A stretch of 64,000 nucleotides of DNA from Arthrobacter roseus (GCF_016907875.1 NZ_JAFBCU010000001.1:1116001-1180000); one strand, 5' to 3'; positions 45,424-55,119 are shown, counted from the first letter of the stretch. Numbers and translations are program-made. Notes: a model not told the origin generated them from the letters alone.

Positions 45424-45606
45424 AAAAGCGCTATCCCAAGATCAGCTATACGGCTGATGCCCTCGCAGAGCGGCGTCGCCTAGGTTGGATACCGGGGCTG
45501 AATCAGGGGAATACCCCATGGTGGCTTTCACCGCAGCACTGGCAGTGTTGAATCAACGCAATGTCGATTCAAGGCAGCCAGCACGGTCATCAGAAGGAGC
45601 ACCACG

Positions 45607-46296
45607 GTGGAATCGACGATCGAATTTGTCAACGGTCTGAATGCGTTCATTGTCGGTGCGGCCGAACAGCCTTGGGTCTACGTCCTGGTCTTTGCATGCT
45701 GCACCCTGGACGGGTTCTTCCCTCCGGTCCCGTCGGAATCGGTGGTGGTGGGACTCGGCTCGGTGGTGGCTAGCGCTGGATCCCCCAACGTCTGGCTTCT
45801 CATTCTGGTAGCGGGCCTTGGTGCTTTCGTCGGAGACAACATCGCGTATCTGATTGGGCGCGCCATTGGTACAACCCGGTTTGCTTGGATGCGCCGCCCC
45901 AGAATGCAGCGGTCCTTTGCGTGGGCGCGCTATGAACTCGACAAACGGGCTGCCTCGCTGATCATGATCGCCCGGTTCATTCCCATTGGGCGGGTGGCCG
46001 TAAATCTGGCTGCCGGAGCCACGAGGTATTCCCGCCGTCGATTCCTGTTTCTCACCACTATCTCAGCGGTCGCCTGGTCGTCATACTCTGTGGGCATCGG
46101 CATGTTCTTTGGGCAGTGGTTTGCCCACAACCACTCGCTCGGCGCTACTCTGGCTATCGCGTGCGCTGTCATCATCGGTTTTACCGTGGACAGGGTCATC
46201 GCGGCGGTGCGGGGAGAGCCCGGGCGGGGCACGTATGCCGGGGAAAGTACAGCAGCCCGAACGGATGACCGGGCGGAGCGGGCTCGCGTACAGTAA
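45607..46296 (+). CDS. DedA family membrane protein
   Basis: 229 aa. The family start FFPPVPSESVVVGLGSVVAS, LGAFVGDNIAYLIGRAIG and the conserved FIPIGRVAVNLAAGATRYSR are present, with about five hydrophobic segments including re-entrant ones. DedA proteins are thought to flip lipid carriers such as undecaprenyl phosphate or keep membrane balance. The GTG start has AGAAGGAG upstream. It sits among nucleoside genes but may be independent; a TAGGTT at 45481 could be its -10 box. Confidence 0.88.
   Translation: MESTIEFVNGLNAFIVGAAEQPWVYVLVFACCTLDGFFPPVPSESVVVGLGSVVASAGSPNVWLLILVAGLGAFVGDNIAYLIGRAIGTTRFAWMRRPRMQRSFAWARYELDKRAASLIMIARFIPIGRVAVNLAAGATRYSRRRFLFLTTISAVAWSSYSVGIGMFFGQWFAHNHSLGATLAIACAVIIGFTVDRVIAAVRGEPGRGTYAGESTAARTDDRAERARVQ
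46289..46294 (+). promoter_or_regulatory. -10 box TACAGT before add
   Basis: TACAGT overlaps the end of the DedA gene and lies 7 bases before the GTG at 46302, with no Shine-Dalgarno. Confidence 0.5.
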
Positions 46297-46301
46297 TCCG
46301 T

Positions 46302-47462
46302 GTGACTGAATCTATGACTGACCCTGCAACAGACCTCGACTTCGACATCCTTAGCCTGCCCAAGGTATCCCTGCATGACCACCTTGACGGTGGATTGCGC
46401 CCATCAACGATCATTGAACTTGCCGCTGCCGTTGGTCACGCACTGCCGTCAACCGATCCGGTAGCCCTTCGCGCCTGGTTCCTTGAGTCGGCGAGTTCAG
46501 GCTCGCTGGAGCGCTACCTTGAGACGTTCGATCACACGATCGCCGTCATGCAAACGGCGGAGGCCCTGACGCGCGTTGCTCACGAATTTGTGGAAGACCT
46601 CGTGGACGACGGCGTCGTGTACGGCGAAGTCCGATGGGCTCCCGAGCAGCACCTCACCGTGGGCCTGAGCCTTGACGACGCCGTGACAGCGGTTCAGGAA
46701 GGGCTTAACGCCGGCGTGGCGGCAGCAGAGGAACGCGGCCACCTCATCCAGGTTGGCCAGCTGATCACAGCCATGCGGCACGCGGACAGAAGCCAGGAGA
46801 TTGCCGAGCTTGCCGTCCGGCACCGGGATGCAGGAGCCGTCGGCTTTGATATCGCCGGAGCGGAAGATGGTTTTCCGGCGTCGCGTTTCGCGGAAGCTTT
46901 CACGTATTTGGCTGCACACCAGTTCCCCGTCACGGTTCATGCTGGCGAGGCAGCAGGTTTGGAGAGCATCGTCAGTGCCCTGGTTGATGGACGCGCGCTT
47001 CGCCTGGGCCATGGTGTTCGGATTGCCGAGGACATCGACGTCGAATTCAACGAAGAAGATCAACAGGACGCTTCCGGAGCTGAAGGAGACGAAGCCGTGG
47101 GCTTGGTCTCGCTCGGCAAGGTGGCGTCGTGGGTCCGAGATCGCCAGATCACTCTGGAAGTATGTCCTTCATCAAATCTTCAGACGGGTGCTGCTGAACA
47201 GTTCGGCGGGGACCTCGATAGCCACCCCATCGACTTGCTGTACCAGACCGGCTTCAACGTGACAATCAACCCAGACAATCGACTGATGAGCGGCATCACG
47301 CTGACCGGAGAGTTTGAACTCCTGGCAGAAACGTTCAGCTACGATCTTGAGGATATCCGCACGTTCACGCTGAATGCAGCGGAGGCAGCGTTTTTGCCGC
47401 TGGAAGAACGCGAGGCTCTGATCGATTACATCAATGATGGCTTCGACAACGCCGTGGACTGA
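46302..47462 (+). CDS. add: Adenosine deaminase
   Basis: 386 aa. It converts adenosine and deoxyadenosine to inosine forms. Metal-binding HDH (His25, His27 in VSLHDHLDGGL), FPVTVHAGEAAG, LGHGVRIAED and the actinobacterial NPDNRLMSG segment with the catalytic Asp are present. An acidic insert (DVEFNEEDQQDASGAEGDEA) follows the GHG motif and is longer than in typical Add. The GTG start appears leaderless. mazG overlaps its 3' end by 29 bases. Confidence 0.95.
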   Translation: MTESMTDPATDLDFDILSLPKVSLHDHLDGGLRPSTIIELAAAVGHALPSTDPVALRAWFLESASSGSLERYLETFDHTIAVMQTAEALTRVAHEFVEDLVDDGVVYGEVRWAPEQHLTVGLSLDDAVTAVQEGLNAGVAAAEERGHLIQVGQLITAMRHADRSQEIAELAVRHRDAGAVGFDIAGAEDGFPASRFAEAFTYLAAHQFPVTVHAGEAAGLESIVSALVDGRALRLGHGVRIAEDIDVEFNEEDQQDASGAEGDEAVGLVSLGKVASWVRDRQITLEVCPSSNLQTGAAEQFGGDLDSHPIDLLYQTGFNVTINPDNRLMSGITLTGEFELLAETFSYDLEDIRTFTLNAAEAAFLPLEEREALIDYINDGFDNAVD

Positions 47463-48090
47463 GACGAACGCCATCCCGCGGCTGGTTGAGGTCATCGCCC
47501 AGCTGCGGGAGCGTTGTCCTTGGGTTGCGGATCAAACACCGGGATCCCTCGTGGGCTACCTCATCGAGGAAAGCTACGAGCTCGTTGAGGCGCTGGAAAC
47601 CGGGCAGGGTGATCAGGCCGGGCTTGATGAGCTTCGCGGTGAACTCGGCGACGTTCTGTTACAGGTGGTCCTGCACGCCCGCATCCAGCAGGAGCGCGGC
47701 AACTTCGATCTCGACGCCGTGGCCCGGACCCTGACCGAGAAGATGATCCGCCGCAACCCGCACGTTTTCACTCCCGACGGCAGCCTGGTCGAGGGCGCAG
47801 CGGAAATCGGCGTCGATGATATTGAGAAGACCTGGCAGAACGTGAAGCGTCAGGAGAAACCGGCACGCAGCAGTCCATTGGATGGCATCCCAGCCCACTT
47901 GCCAGCGTTGATAATGGCTGCGAAGGTCTCAGCGCGGGTCCACGGACACGGAAGCGTTGACCGTGAGGGGCACGCGAGGGAACATGAGCTCGGTGACATG
48001 CTCCTGAACCTCGTCGAAGAGACAACACGAGGAGGACTCGACGCCGAGCGCGCACTCCGGGCTGCCATCCGGCGCCGATACGGAACGTAA
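47434..48090 (+). CDS. mazG: MazG family nucleoside triphosphate pyrophosphohydrolase
   Basis: 218 aa. It hydrolyses (d)NTPs, including damaged ones, to monophosphates. MazG-fold motifs are LRERCPWVADQTPGSLVGYL, the metal-binding EESYELVEAL and ELGDVLLQVVLHARI. A second, shorter helical region with REHELGDMLLNLVEET repeats the pattern near the C-terminus. It starts inside add and so depends on add translation. The order mazG before eno is also known from Mycobacterium. Confidence 0.92.
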   Translation: MMASTTPWTETNAIPRLVEVIAQLRERCPWVADQTPGSLVGYLIEESYELVEALETGQGDQAGLDELRGELGDVLLQVVLHARIQQERGNFDLDAVARTLTEKMIRRNPHVFTPDGSLVEGAAEIGVDDIEKTWQNVKRQEKPARSSPLDGIPAHLPALIMAAKVSARVHGHGSVDREGHAREHELGDMLLNLVEETTRGGLDAERALRAAIRRRYGT

Positions 48091-48091
48091 C

Positions 48092-49465
<1,374 letters not shown>

Positions 49466-49477
49466 CAGGAACACTTA

Positions 49478-49516
49478 CGGTGGGTACCCTCGTTAACAAC
49501 GGGTACCCACCGTTTT
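49478..49516 (+). terminator. Rho-independent terminator after eno
   Basis: Perfect 12-bp arms (49478-49489 and 49501-49512), an 11-base loop and a following TTTT, 12 bases past the eno stop. Confidence 0.85.
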
Positions 49517-49544
49517 CGTAGTAGACCGCTCAGCAAGGAGGCCC

Positions 49545-50345
49545 ATGGCACAGCGTCGTCCCTCCGTTCCGCGTACCAGAGGTCTACCTGGCGGTGCTGA
49601 ACGCGGTGGGTCCGGTTCAGTTTCGGCAAAAGAGTCACGCCAGCAACAGCAGACTGGTCATGAATACATCATCAGCGCCGAGAAAGAGGTCACCGAGACT
49701 GGCGAACACCAGATCATCCGGGCCAACTTCGGGGCGAAGCTGACGAAACCGGCAAAACAGGCAGCGCCGCCAAAGCCGACAAAACAGGCAGAGCCGCCAA
49801 AGCCGACGCCGCCTGCGCCCCCACCCGAAGCTAAAAAACCTCCAGCCAAGAGCAATAAATCCGAGGAACGAGCGCGTGCCAGAACACAGCTCTCCTCCGC
49901 CATTCGGAAGGGACGCGAAAAGCCAGGCTCCAGTACCACTGCTGCACAGTCTGCGCCCGAACCAGTTCCGGCAAAAAGGTTCTCTGGAAGACTGCTGGCG
50001 CTCGCCGTCGTACTCATCACCATCATTGTCATGCTGGCGCCTTCCGTACGCGTCTATATTCAGCAAAGCTCAGAGATCGCGACGCTGGAAAGTGAAATTG
50101 CGGTTCAGAAGGAACGGCAACAAGAGATCGAGAGCCAGGTGGCACGGTGGGAAGACCCATCGTTCATCAAGGCCCAGGCCAGGGAACGCCTGTTCCTGGT
50201 CATGCCGGGGGAGAAGCGCTATCTGGTGAAAGGCGTGGATGGTTTCAAGGAGTCGGAGAATGAAGTAGCTGGCGCGGCTCCGGCGGATCTTGCGTGGGTC
50301 GATGCGCTCTGGGATTCTGTTCAGCGTTCAGCAACTGCAAAATAG
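49545..50345 (+). CDS. FtsB/DivIC-like septum formation initiator
   Basis: 266 aa, a single-pass cell-division protein. A long basic, Pro/Ala/Lys-rich cytoplasmic N-terminus (1-145) precedes one membrane helix (about 148-168, LLALAVVLITIIVMLA). An extracellular coiled coil (ESEIAVQKERQQEIESQVAR) and the family ending DPSFIKAQARERLFLVMPGE follow. It would bridge FtsQ/FtsL-type partners at the septum. AAGGAGG precedes the ATG. Its position between eno and a DUF501 gene is conserved in actinobacteria. A 27-bp tandem repeat in the gene expands the Pro/Lys region. Confidence 0.88.
   Translation: MAQRRPSVPRTRGLPGGAERGGSGSVSAKESRQQQQTGHEYIISAEKEVTETGEHQIIRANFGAKLTKPAKQAAPPKPTKQAEPPKPTPPAPPPEAKKPPAKSNKSEERARARTQLSSAIRKGREKPGSSTTAAQSAPEPVPAKRFSGRLLALAVVLITIIVMLAPSVRVYIQQSSEIATLESEIAVQKERQQEIESQVARWEDPSFIKAQARERLFLVMPGEKRYLVKGVDGFKESENEVAGAAPADLAWVDALWDSVQRSATAK
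49754..49807 (+). repeat. 27-bp tandem repeat (2 copies) in the FtsB-like gene
   Basis: Units 49754-49780 and 49781-49807 differ at one base and encode KQAxPPKPT twice, lengthening the low-complexity N-terminal segment by 9 residues per unit. Confidence 0.8.
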
Positions 50346-50400
50346 TAATGTCGGGGACCTGTTTCCACGAGACGAACTTGAAAGGTAAGGACCGCACTGC

Positions 50401-51054
50401 ATGAGCGACAACGTTGCAATGGCACCCACGCAGGAGGACCTGGACACCCTGAGCCTGCAGCTGGGCCGTCCTGTCCGCGATGTCGTCGAAATCGGTGCGC
50501 GGTGTGTTTGCGGTAACCCACTGGTTGCTACGACCGCGCCGCGTCTATCCAACGGCATTCCTTTTCCCACCACGTTCTATCTCACGCACCCGGTCATCAC
50601 TGCAGCAGTATCGCGGCTGGAGGCGGCAGGTGTTATGACCGAGATGAGCGAACGTCTCCTGACGGATCCCGGTCTCGCCAGCAGTTATCAGGCGGCGCAC
50701 GAGAATTATTTAGCGAGCCGCAATGGCGTTGGACACCGAACCGGGGTGGGCGCGGTTCCGGAGATCGATGGCGTGTCTGCCGGGGGGATGCCAACGCGGG
50801 TGAAATGCCTGCACGTACTGGTAGGGCACTCTCTGGCGGCCGGCCCCGGTATCAACCCGCTCGGTGATGAAGCGTTGGCGGGCATCGACCAGTGGTGGAA
50901 CCGCGAGCAGTGTTGGTGCAAGGGCGCTTGGGACACCAACGCCAGCGTCCCCAACCAGGAGTTGAGCCGGCATGCCCGTACACAGGGGCTCAGTCCGGAG
51001 GAACTGCAACAGAAAAAAGCGGAGCGTCGCGCGCCCTCGGGGGACCGCACATGA
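50401..51054 (+). CDS. DUF501 domain protein
   Basis: 217 aa, soluble. The conserved core GRPVRDVVEIGARCVCGNP and the following PFPTTFYLTHP match DUF501, a family kept beside eno, ftsB-like and ppx genes in actinobacteria. Five or so Cys/His pairs (CVCGNP, KCLHVLVGH, EQCWCKGAW) suggest a metal site, though function is unknown. The C-terminus is a charged helix. It overlaps the ppx start by 4 bases (ATGA). Confidence 0.88.
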   Translation: MSDNVAMAPTQEDLDTLSLQLGRPVRDVVEIGARCVCGNPLVATTAPRLSNGIPFPTTFYLTHPVITAAVSRLEAAGVMTEMSERLLTDPGLASSYQAAHENYLASRNGVGHRTGVGAVPEIDGVSAGGMPTRVKCLHVLVGHSLAAGPGINPLGDEALAGIDQWWNREQCWCKGAWDTNASVPNQELSRHARTQGLSPEELQQKKAERRAPSGDRT

Positions 51055-52001
51055 GCAGGGTGGCCGCCATTGACTGCGGCACAAACTCGATCCGACTCCT
51101 GATAGCCGACGCCGACCAAGGCGCCCTCACCGACGTGGTGAGACTGATGCGCGTGGTCCGGCTAGGCGAAGGCGTTGATGCCACGGGCAGGTTCAGCGAC
51201 GCAGCACTCGAACGCACCCTTGCAGCAACACGGGAGTACGCGGAACTGATTGAACAGCACGACGCCGGCCGGATTCGATTCGTTGCAACCTCGGCTACCC
51301 GCGACGCCGCCAACCGGGAGGTCTTCTTTGATGGTGTCCGCGAGCTTCTCGGTGTGGAACCGGAGGTCATCAGTGGCGATGAGGAAGCGTCCCTGTCCTT
51401 CCAAGGTGCGGCCAGTGTGTTGAGCCTGGATCAAGCTGACAATCTGCTGGTGGTGGACCTCGGTGGCGGCAGCACCGAATTCGTCATGGGTAACGCTGAC
51501 GGAGTCACAGCCGCGAGGAGTATGAACATGGGCTGCGTCCGGTTCACGGAAAAGTTCCTGTCAACCGATCCGCCCACGGCGTCGGAAATCGCCATGGCTG
51601 TCGGGAGTGCGCGCGAGCTGATCCACTCGGCGTCCATTGACGTCCCCCTTTCGCAGGCCACAGCCCTGGTGGGGGTGGCTGGCAGCGTTACCACTATCAC
51701 GGCACACGCTCTGGGCCTGGAGGAATACAGTTCCGAGGCCATTCACGGGACTGAATTGCCCCAGCAGCTTACTGCGGATGCATGTACTGATCTGCTGACA
51801 ATGCCGCGATCGGTCCGTGGGGAACTGCCGTATATGCACCCCGGAAGGGTAGACGTTATTGGCGCCGGCGCACTGATCTGGCGGACCATCATCGACGAAC
51901 TAGCTGAACGCACCAATGGCCGAATCGCCTCGACCATCACCAGCGAACACGACATCCTGGATGGAATCGCTCTGAGCATCGCATCGTCGGAACGGCGCTG
52001 A
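51051..52001 (+). CDS. ppx: Ppx/GppA family exopolyphosphatase
   Basis: 316 aa, the short two-domain actinobacterial form. It removes phosphate from polyphosphate or hydrolyses pppGpp. The ASKHA motifs are AAIDCGTNSIRLLIAD, VDLGGGSTEFV and VGVAGSVTTITA; the catalytic Glu lies in FVATSATRDAANREVF. The ATG at 51051 overlaps the DUF501 stop, although the frame is open further up. Short relatives such as Rv1026 act on polyphosphate, the more likely role. Confidence 0.92.
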   Translation: MSRVAAIDCGTNSIRLLIADADQGALTDVVRLMRVVRLGEGVDATGRFSDAALERTLAATREYAELIEQHDAGRIRFVATSATRDAANREVFFDGVRELLGVEPEVISGDEEASLSFQGAASVLSLDQADNLLVVDLGGGSTEFVMGNADGVTAARSMNMGCVRFTEKFLSTDPPTASEIAMAVGSARELIHSASIDVPLSQATALVGVAGSVTTITAHALGLEEYSSEAIHGTELPQQLTADACTDLLTMPRSVRGELPYMHPGRVDVIGAGALIWRTIIDELAERTNGRIASTITSEHDILDGIALSIASSERR

Positions 52002-52002
52002 T

Positions 52003-53376
52003 GTGGCTGTGTCCCGCCAGAAAATGACCGCAGCCTCTCGACGCACCCTCAGCGCCGTCGTCGTGCTGGTTCTTTTGGGTACCTGGGCCGCGGCCCCGGC
52101 AGGTGCTGCTGATGATATCCGCAGCAAGGAGTACTGGCTCGAGGATTACGGCATCACAGAAGCCTGGAAGACGTCTAAGGGAAAGGGCGTCAAAGTTGCT
52201 GTCATCGACAGCGGTGTGGACGGTAGCCACCCGGATCTGAAGGGCGTTGTAGTTGGCGGTACGGACGTTTCCGGGGTTGGTGCCGCAGATGGCCAACAGG
52301 GCATTGGCATAACGCCGGAGCACGGCACACTCGTTGCTTCGCTGCTCGCCGGGCGCGGGCATGTTGATAAAGGTCCTTCGGTATCGCCTTCCCCGAGCGC
52401 CAAACCAGACCCCATGGACCGCTACGGTCGTGGGCCCGAAGGGATCGTGGGTGTTGCTCCGGAGGCAGAAATACTTGCAGTATCCGCCTTCATCGGGCAG
52501 GACAATCCGGGCGGGATCAGCATTGACGAACAGATCCCGAACGCCGTCCGATGGGCCGTGGACCACGGTGCGCAAGTCATCAATATGTCTTTAGGCAGCA
52601 CTTCCGCTTCCTGGCCCAAGGCGTGGGACGCAGCCTTTCTGTATGCCGAACAGCACGACGTCGTCATCATCACGGCGGCTGGAAACCGTGGGGTGGGCAT
52701 GGTGCAGGTAGGCGCTCCCGCTACGATCCCCGGTGTCTTGGCCGTTGCTGGACTTGATGTCGAAGGCAGGGCAAGTTGGGACTCATCGTCCCAGGGGATC
52801 ACCATCGGGGTTGCTGCTCCGGCGGAGAAACTCGTGGGAGCACTGCCCGGAGGGCTCTATGCCAACTGGTCCGGAACCTCAGGCGCCGCACCCCTGGTCG
52901 CGGGCGTCGCTGCTCTGATCAGGGCTGAATATCCTGATATGTCTGCGGCGCAGGTCATCAATCGGATCATCACGACCGCCACTGACGCCGGGGTGCCCGG
53001 TCTTGACCCGATCTATGGATACGGAGTGCTCGATGCGGCGGCTGCGGTGACGGAGCCAGTCCCCGTGGTGGCAGTGAATCCGCTGGGTACCATCAGTGAT
53101 TGGATCCGGGTCCATCGCCGTGGAGCCGTACCAACGCCCACCGCGGCGCAGCCTCCATCGAAGGAGGACAAGCCTGCCGAACCGTTGGCGCCCGAGCCAA
53201 CCGTGCCAGCGGCGGTCGAACCAGCCTCGGAGCATTCCGGATTGCCCGCGCTCATCATGTTGGGTTTCGGCACGCTGATCGTTTTCATCGCGGGTGCGGG
53301 TGGATATCACGTCCTCCAGGCGCGCCGTCAAACCGGCGAAACTTCCCTTGACGACGCTGACGATGAGGCCTCGTGA
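52003..53376 (+). CDS. Membrane-anchored S8 (subtilisin/mycosin-like) serine protease
   Basis: 457 aa from the GTG at 52003 (GTG 52009 and ATG 52024 are alternatives). A signal peptide ends near PAGAAD. The subtilisin triad is Asp69 (VIDSGVDG), His107 (EHGTLVAS) and Ser293 (SGTSGAAP), with Asn228 (TAAGN) as oxyanion residue. A Pro/Glu/Ala-rich linker leads to a C-terminal membrane helix and an acidic cytoplasmic tail. This resembles the mycosins of type VII secretion, but no ESX gene is present here. It begins 1 base after the ppx stop and is likely co-transcribed. Confidence 0.9.
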   Translation: MAVSRQKMTAASRRTLSAVVVLVLLGTWAAAPAGAADDIRSKEYWLEDYGITEAWKTSKGKGVKVAVIDSGVDGSHPDLKGVVVGGTDVSGVGAADGQQGIGITPEHGTLVASLLAGRGHVDKGPSVSPSPSAKPDPMDRYGRGPEGIVGVAPEAEILAVSAFIGQDNPGGISIDEQIPNAVRWAVDHGAQVINMSLGSTSASWPKAWDAAFLYAEQHDVVIITAAGNRGVGMVQVGAPATIPGVLAVAGLDVEGRASWDSSSQGITIGVAAPAEKLVGALPGGLYANWSGTSGAAPLVAGVAALIRAEYPDMSAAQVINRIITTATDAGVPGLDPIYGYGVLDAAAAVTEPVPVVAVNPLGTISDWIRVHRRGAVPTPTAAQPPSKEDKPAEPLAPEPTVPAAVEPASEHSGLPALIMLGFGTLIVFIAGAGGYHVLQARRQTGETSLDDADDEAS

Positions 53377-53404
53377 AGATTTTCACAAAGTGAACGGCCG
53401 CAGC

Positions 53405-53410
53405 TAGACT
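53405..53410 (+). promoter_or_regulatory. -10 box TAGACT, leaderless promoter of ndh
   Basis: TAGACT ends 6 bases before the ATG at 53417, and TTCACA lies 17 bases upstream as a -35-like box. This is the most complete promoter of its type in the window. Confidence 0.65.
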
Positions 53411-53416
53411 GGGGCC

Positions 53417-54862
53417 ATGGCATCCCATCCTGAATTTATTGATCGTCCGCGCGTTCTTGTTGTCGGCGGCGGCTATGTTGGTCTGTATGTAGCCATGAAA
53501 CTGCAGAAGAAGGTTCGGGCGCATGGTGGCATCGTGACTGTCGTTGATCCGGTCCCCTACATGACGTACCAGCCCTTTCTGCCTGAAGTAGCGGCCGGAA
53601 ACATCGAGGCGCGTCACGCTGTTGTATCCCACCGCACCCACCTCGGCGCGAGTGAACTCATCAGTGGCCGAGTCACCTCCATTGACCACGCGCAGCGCAA
53701 GGCAGTAGTGGCTCCGGTAGATGGTTCCGCTCCATTCGAGCTTGGTTACCGCGACGTCGTGATTGCCGCTGGTGCGATCACTCGCACGTTCCCCATCAAG
53801 GGTTTGGCAGAACAGGGTATCGGCATGAAATCCATTGAAGAAGCCGTTGCCGTGAGGAACAAGGTGCTTGAGCGCATCGAAACCGCATCTCTTCTCCAGG
53901 ACGGCCCGGAACGTCGGCGGATGCTCACATTTGTCGTCGTCGGCGGTGGATTCGCAGGTATCGAGACCATTGCCGAGATCGAGGATCTGGCACGGGCCAC
54001 AGTCGCGAAAAACGATCGGTTGACGCACGAAGATCTGCGCTTCGTTCTCGTTGAGGCCATGGGCCGAATCATGCCTGAGGTCACCGAAGAGCAGGCTCTC
54101 TGGGTCGTCGATCACCTCCGTTCACGCGGCATTCAGGTGCTGCTCAATACCTCGCTTGCCAACGCCGAGGGCGGGCTGCTGCAACTGATCAACATGCCGG
54201 ACAAGTCTGCGGCGGATGAATTCGAGGCGGATACTCTGATCTGGACAGCCGGAGTCCAGGCAAACCCGATGGTCCGGTTCACAGATTTCCCCATCGATGA
54301 CCGCGGACGTGTCCGTGCCAACGCTGAACTGCGGATTACGGGCGACGACGGACCCATTGACGGCGCTTGGGCGGCCGGAGACGTTTCCGCCGTTCCTGAT
54401 CTGTCCGGAGGCGGCGTGGGCGGATTCTGTGTTCCGAATGCTCAGCACGCGGTGCGTCAGGCCAAGCGCCTCGCCGCAAACCTCTATGCCGAGCGCTATG
54501 GCGTGGGCAGGGTGGCTGAGTACAAGCACAAGAACCTCGGCGCGGTAGCTGGGTTCGGAGTGTACAAGGGCGTGGCCAACATCATGGGCCTCAAGCTTCG
54601 GGGTGTCCTCGCCTGGGCCGCACACCGCGGCTACCACGGCATGGCTATGCCCACTTTTGAGCGGAAGTTCCGCGTGCTGTCAGGCTGGTTCTCCAGCTTA
54701 CTTTTCCGTCGCGACACCACGCAGCTCATGGACCTGCAGACGCCACGCCGCCAATTTGAAGAGGCAGCTACTCCCAAACCCAAGCCAGCCGCTCAGGAAG
54801 CTCCTGCCACCGCGCAGGATTCTGCTGACAACCGGACGGCCGAGAAGCAGCCCGCGAACTAG
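53417..54862 (+). CDS. ndh: Type II NADH dehydrogenase (NDH-2)
   Basis: 481 aa, a membrane-associated flavoprotein that passes electrons from NADH to quinone without pumping protons. Two Rossmann motifs are seen: FAD-binding VLVVGGGYVGLYVAMKL and NADH-binding FVVVGGGFAGIETIAEI. GAWAAGDVSAVP (second FAD site) and a C-terminal hydrophobic/amphipathic region for membrane contact follow. The last 40 residues are Pro/Ala/Lys-rich and variable. It joins sdhCDAB in feeding the quinone pool. Confidence 0.93.
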   Translation: MASHPEFIDRPRVLVVGGGYVGLYVAMKLQKKVRAHGGIVTVVDPVPYMTYQPFLPEVAAGNIEARHAVVSHRTHLGASELISGRVTSIDHAQRKAVVAPVDGSAPFELGYRDVVIAAGAITRTFPIKGLAEQGIGMKSIEEAVAVRNKVLERIETASLLQDGPERRRMLTFVVVGGGFAGIETIAEIEDLARATVAKNDRLTHEDLRFVLVEAMGRIMPEVTEEQALWVVDHLRSRGIQVLLNTSLANAEGGLLQLINMPDKSAADEFEADTLIWTAGVQANPMVRFTDFPIDDRGRVRANAELRITGDDGPIDGAWAAGDVSAVPDLSGGGVGGFCVPNAQHAVRQAKRLAANLYAERYGVGRVAEYKHKNLGAVAGFGVYKGVANIMGLKLRGVLAWAAHRGYHGMAMPTFERKFRVLSGWFSSLLFRRDTTQLMDLQTPRRQFEEAATPKPKPAAQEAPATAQDSADNRTAEKQPAN

Positions 54863-54955
54863 TAGGACTCAGTGTTCGGTGGCGGCGGGAGAGATCCGGC
54901 CGCCGTCGATCTTTAACGGTGTTTACATCCCGTATTCTGGGAGATGCACTTCGCG

Positions 54956-55028
54956 GCCCCAGTAGCCCAATGGCAGAGGCAGGAGACTTAAAATCTTCAC
55001 AGTGTGGGTTCGAGTCCCACCTGGGGCA
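54956..55028 (+). tRNA. tRNA with anticodon UAA (Leu), short variable loop
   Basis: Full cloverleaf by hand: acceptor GCCCCAG/CTGGGGC, a D arm with AATGGCAG loop, an anticodon stem GGAGA/TCTTC with loop CTTAAAA, a 5-base variable loop ACAGT and T arm GTGGG-TTCGAGT-CCCAC, then A73. CCA is not encoded. The anticodon TAA reads UUA, a Leu codon, but leucine tRNAs normally have a long variable arm, which this one lacks. Confidence 0.9.
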
Positions 55029-55047
55029 CCGGCCAGTCCCCTTCCTG

Positions 55048-55119
55048 CGCGAGATCACCCTTTAGCGCTCAAAGTACGGGTTGCTCGGGGTGATCTCGGC
55101 GGCAGGGGGTGACCTCGCG
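55048..55119. repeat. Three copies of a 13-bp motif after the tRNA gene
   Basis: CGCGAGATCACCC (55048-55060, inverted), GGGTGATCTCGGCG (55088-55101, with one extra base) and GGGTGACCTCGCG (55107-55119) share the same core. The first two can pair into a hairpin of at least 10 bp that may end the tRNA transcript. The third copy is extra. Confidence 0.5.

Noticed and set aside
49754-49807. CRISPR-like repeat
   Set aside because: Two adjoining coding units without spacers make this a simple tandem repeat. No CRISPR array or cas gene was seen anywhere in the window.
54956-55028. tRNA as attachment site of an integrated element
   Set aside because: I found no second copy of the tRNA 3' end nearby and no integrase or phage-like gene; flanking genes are backbone genes.
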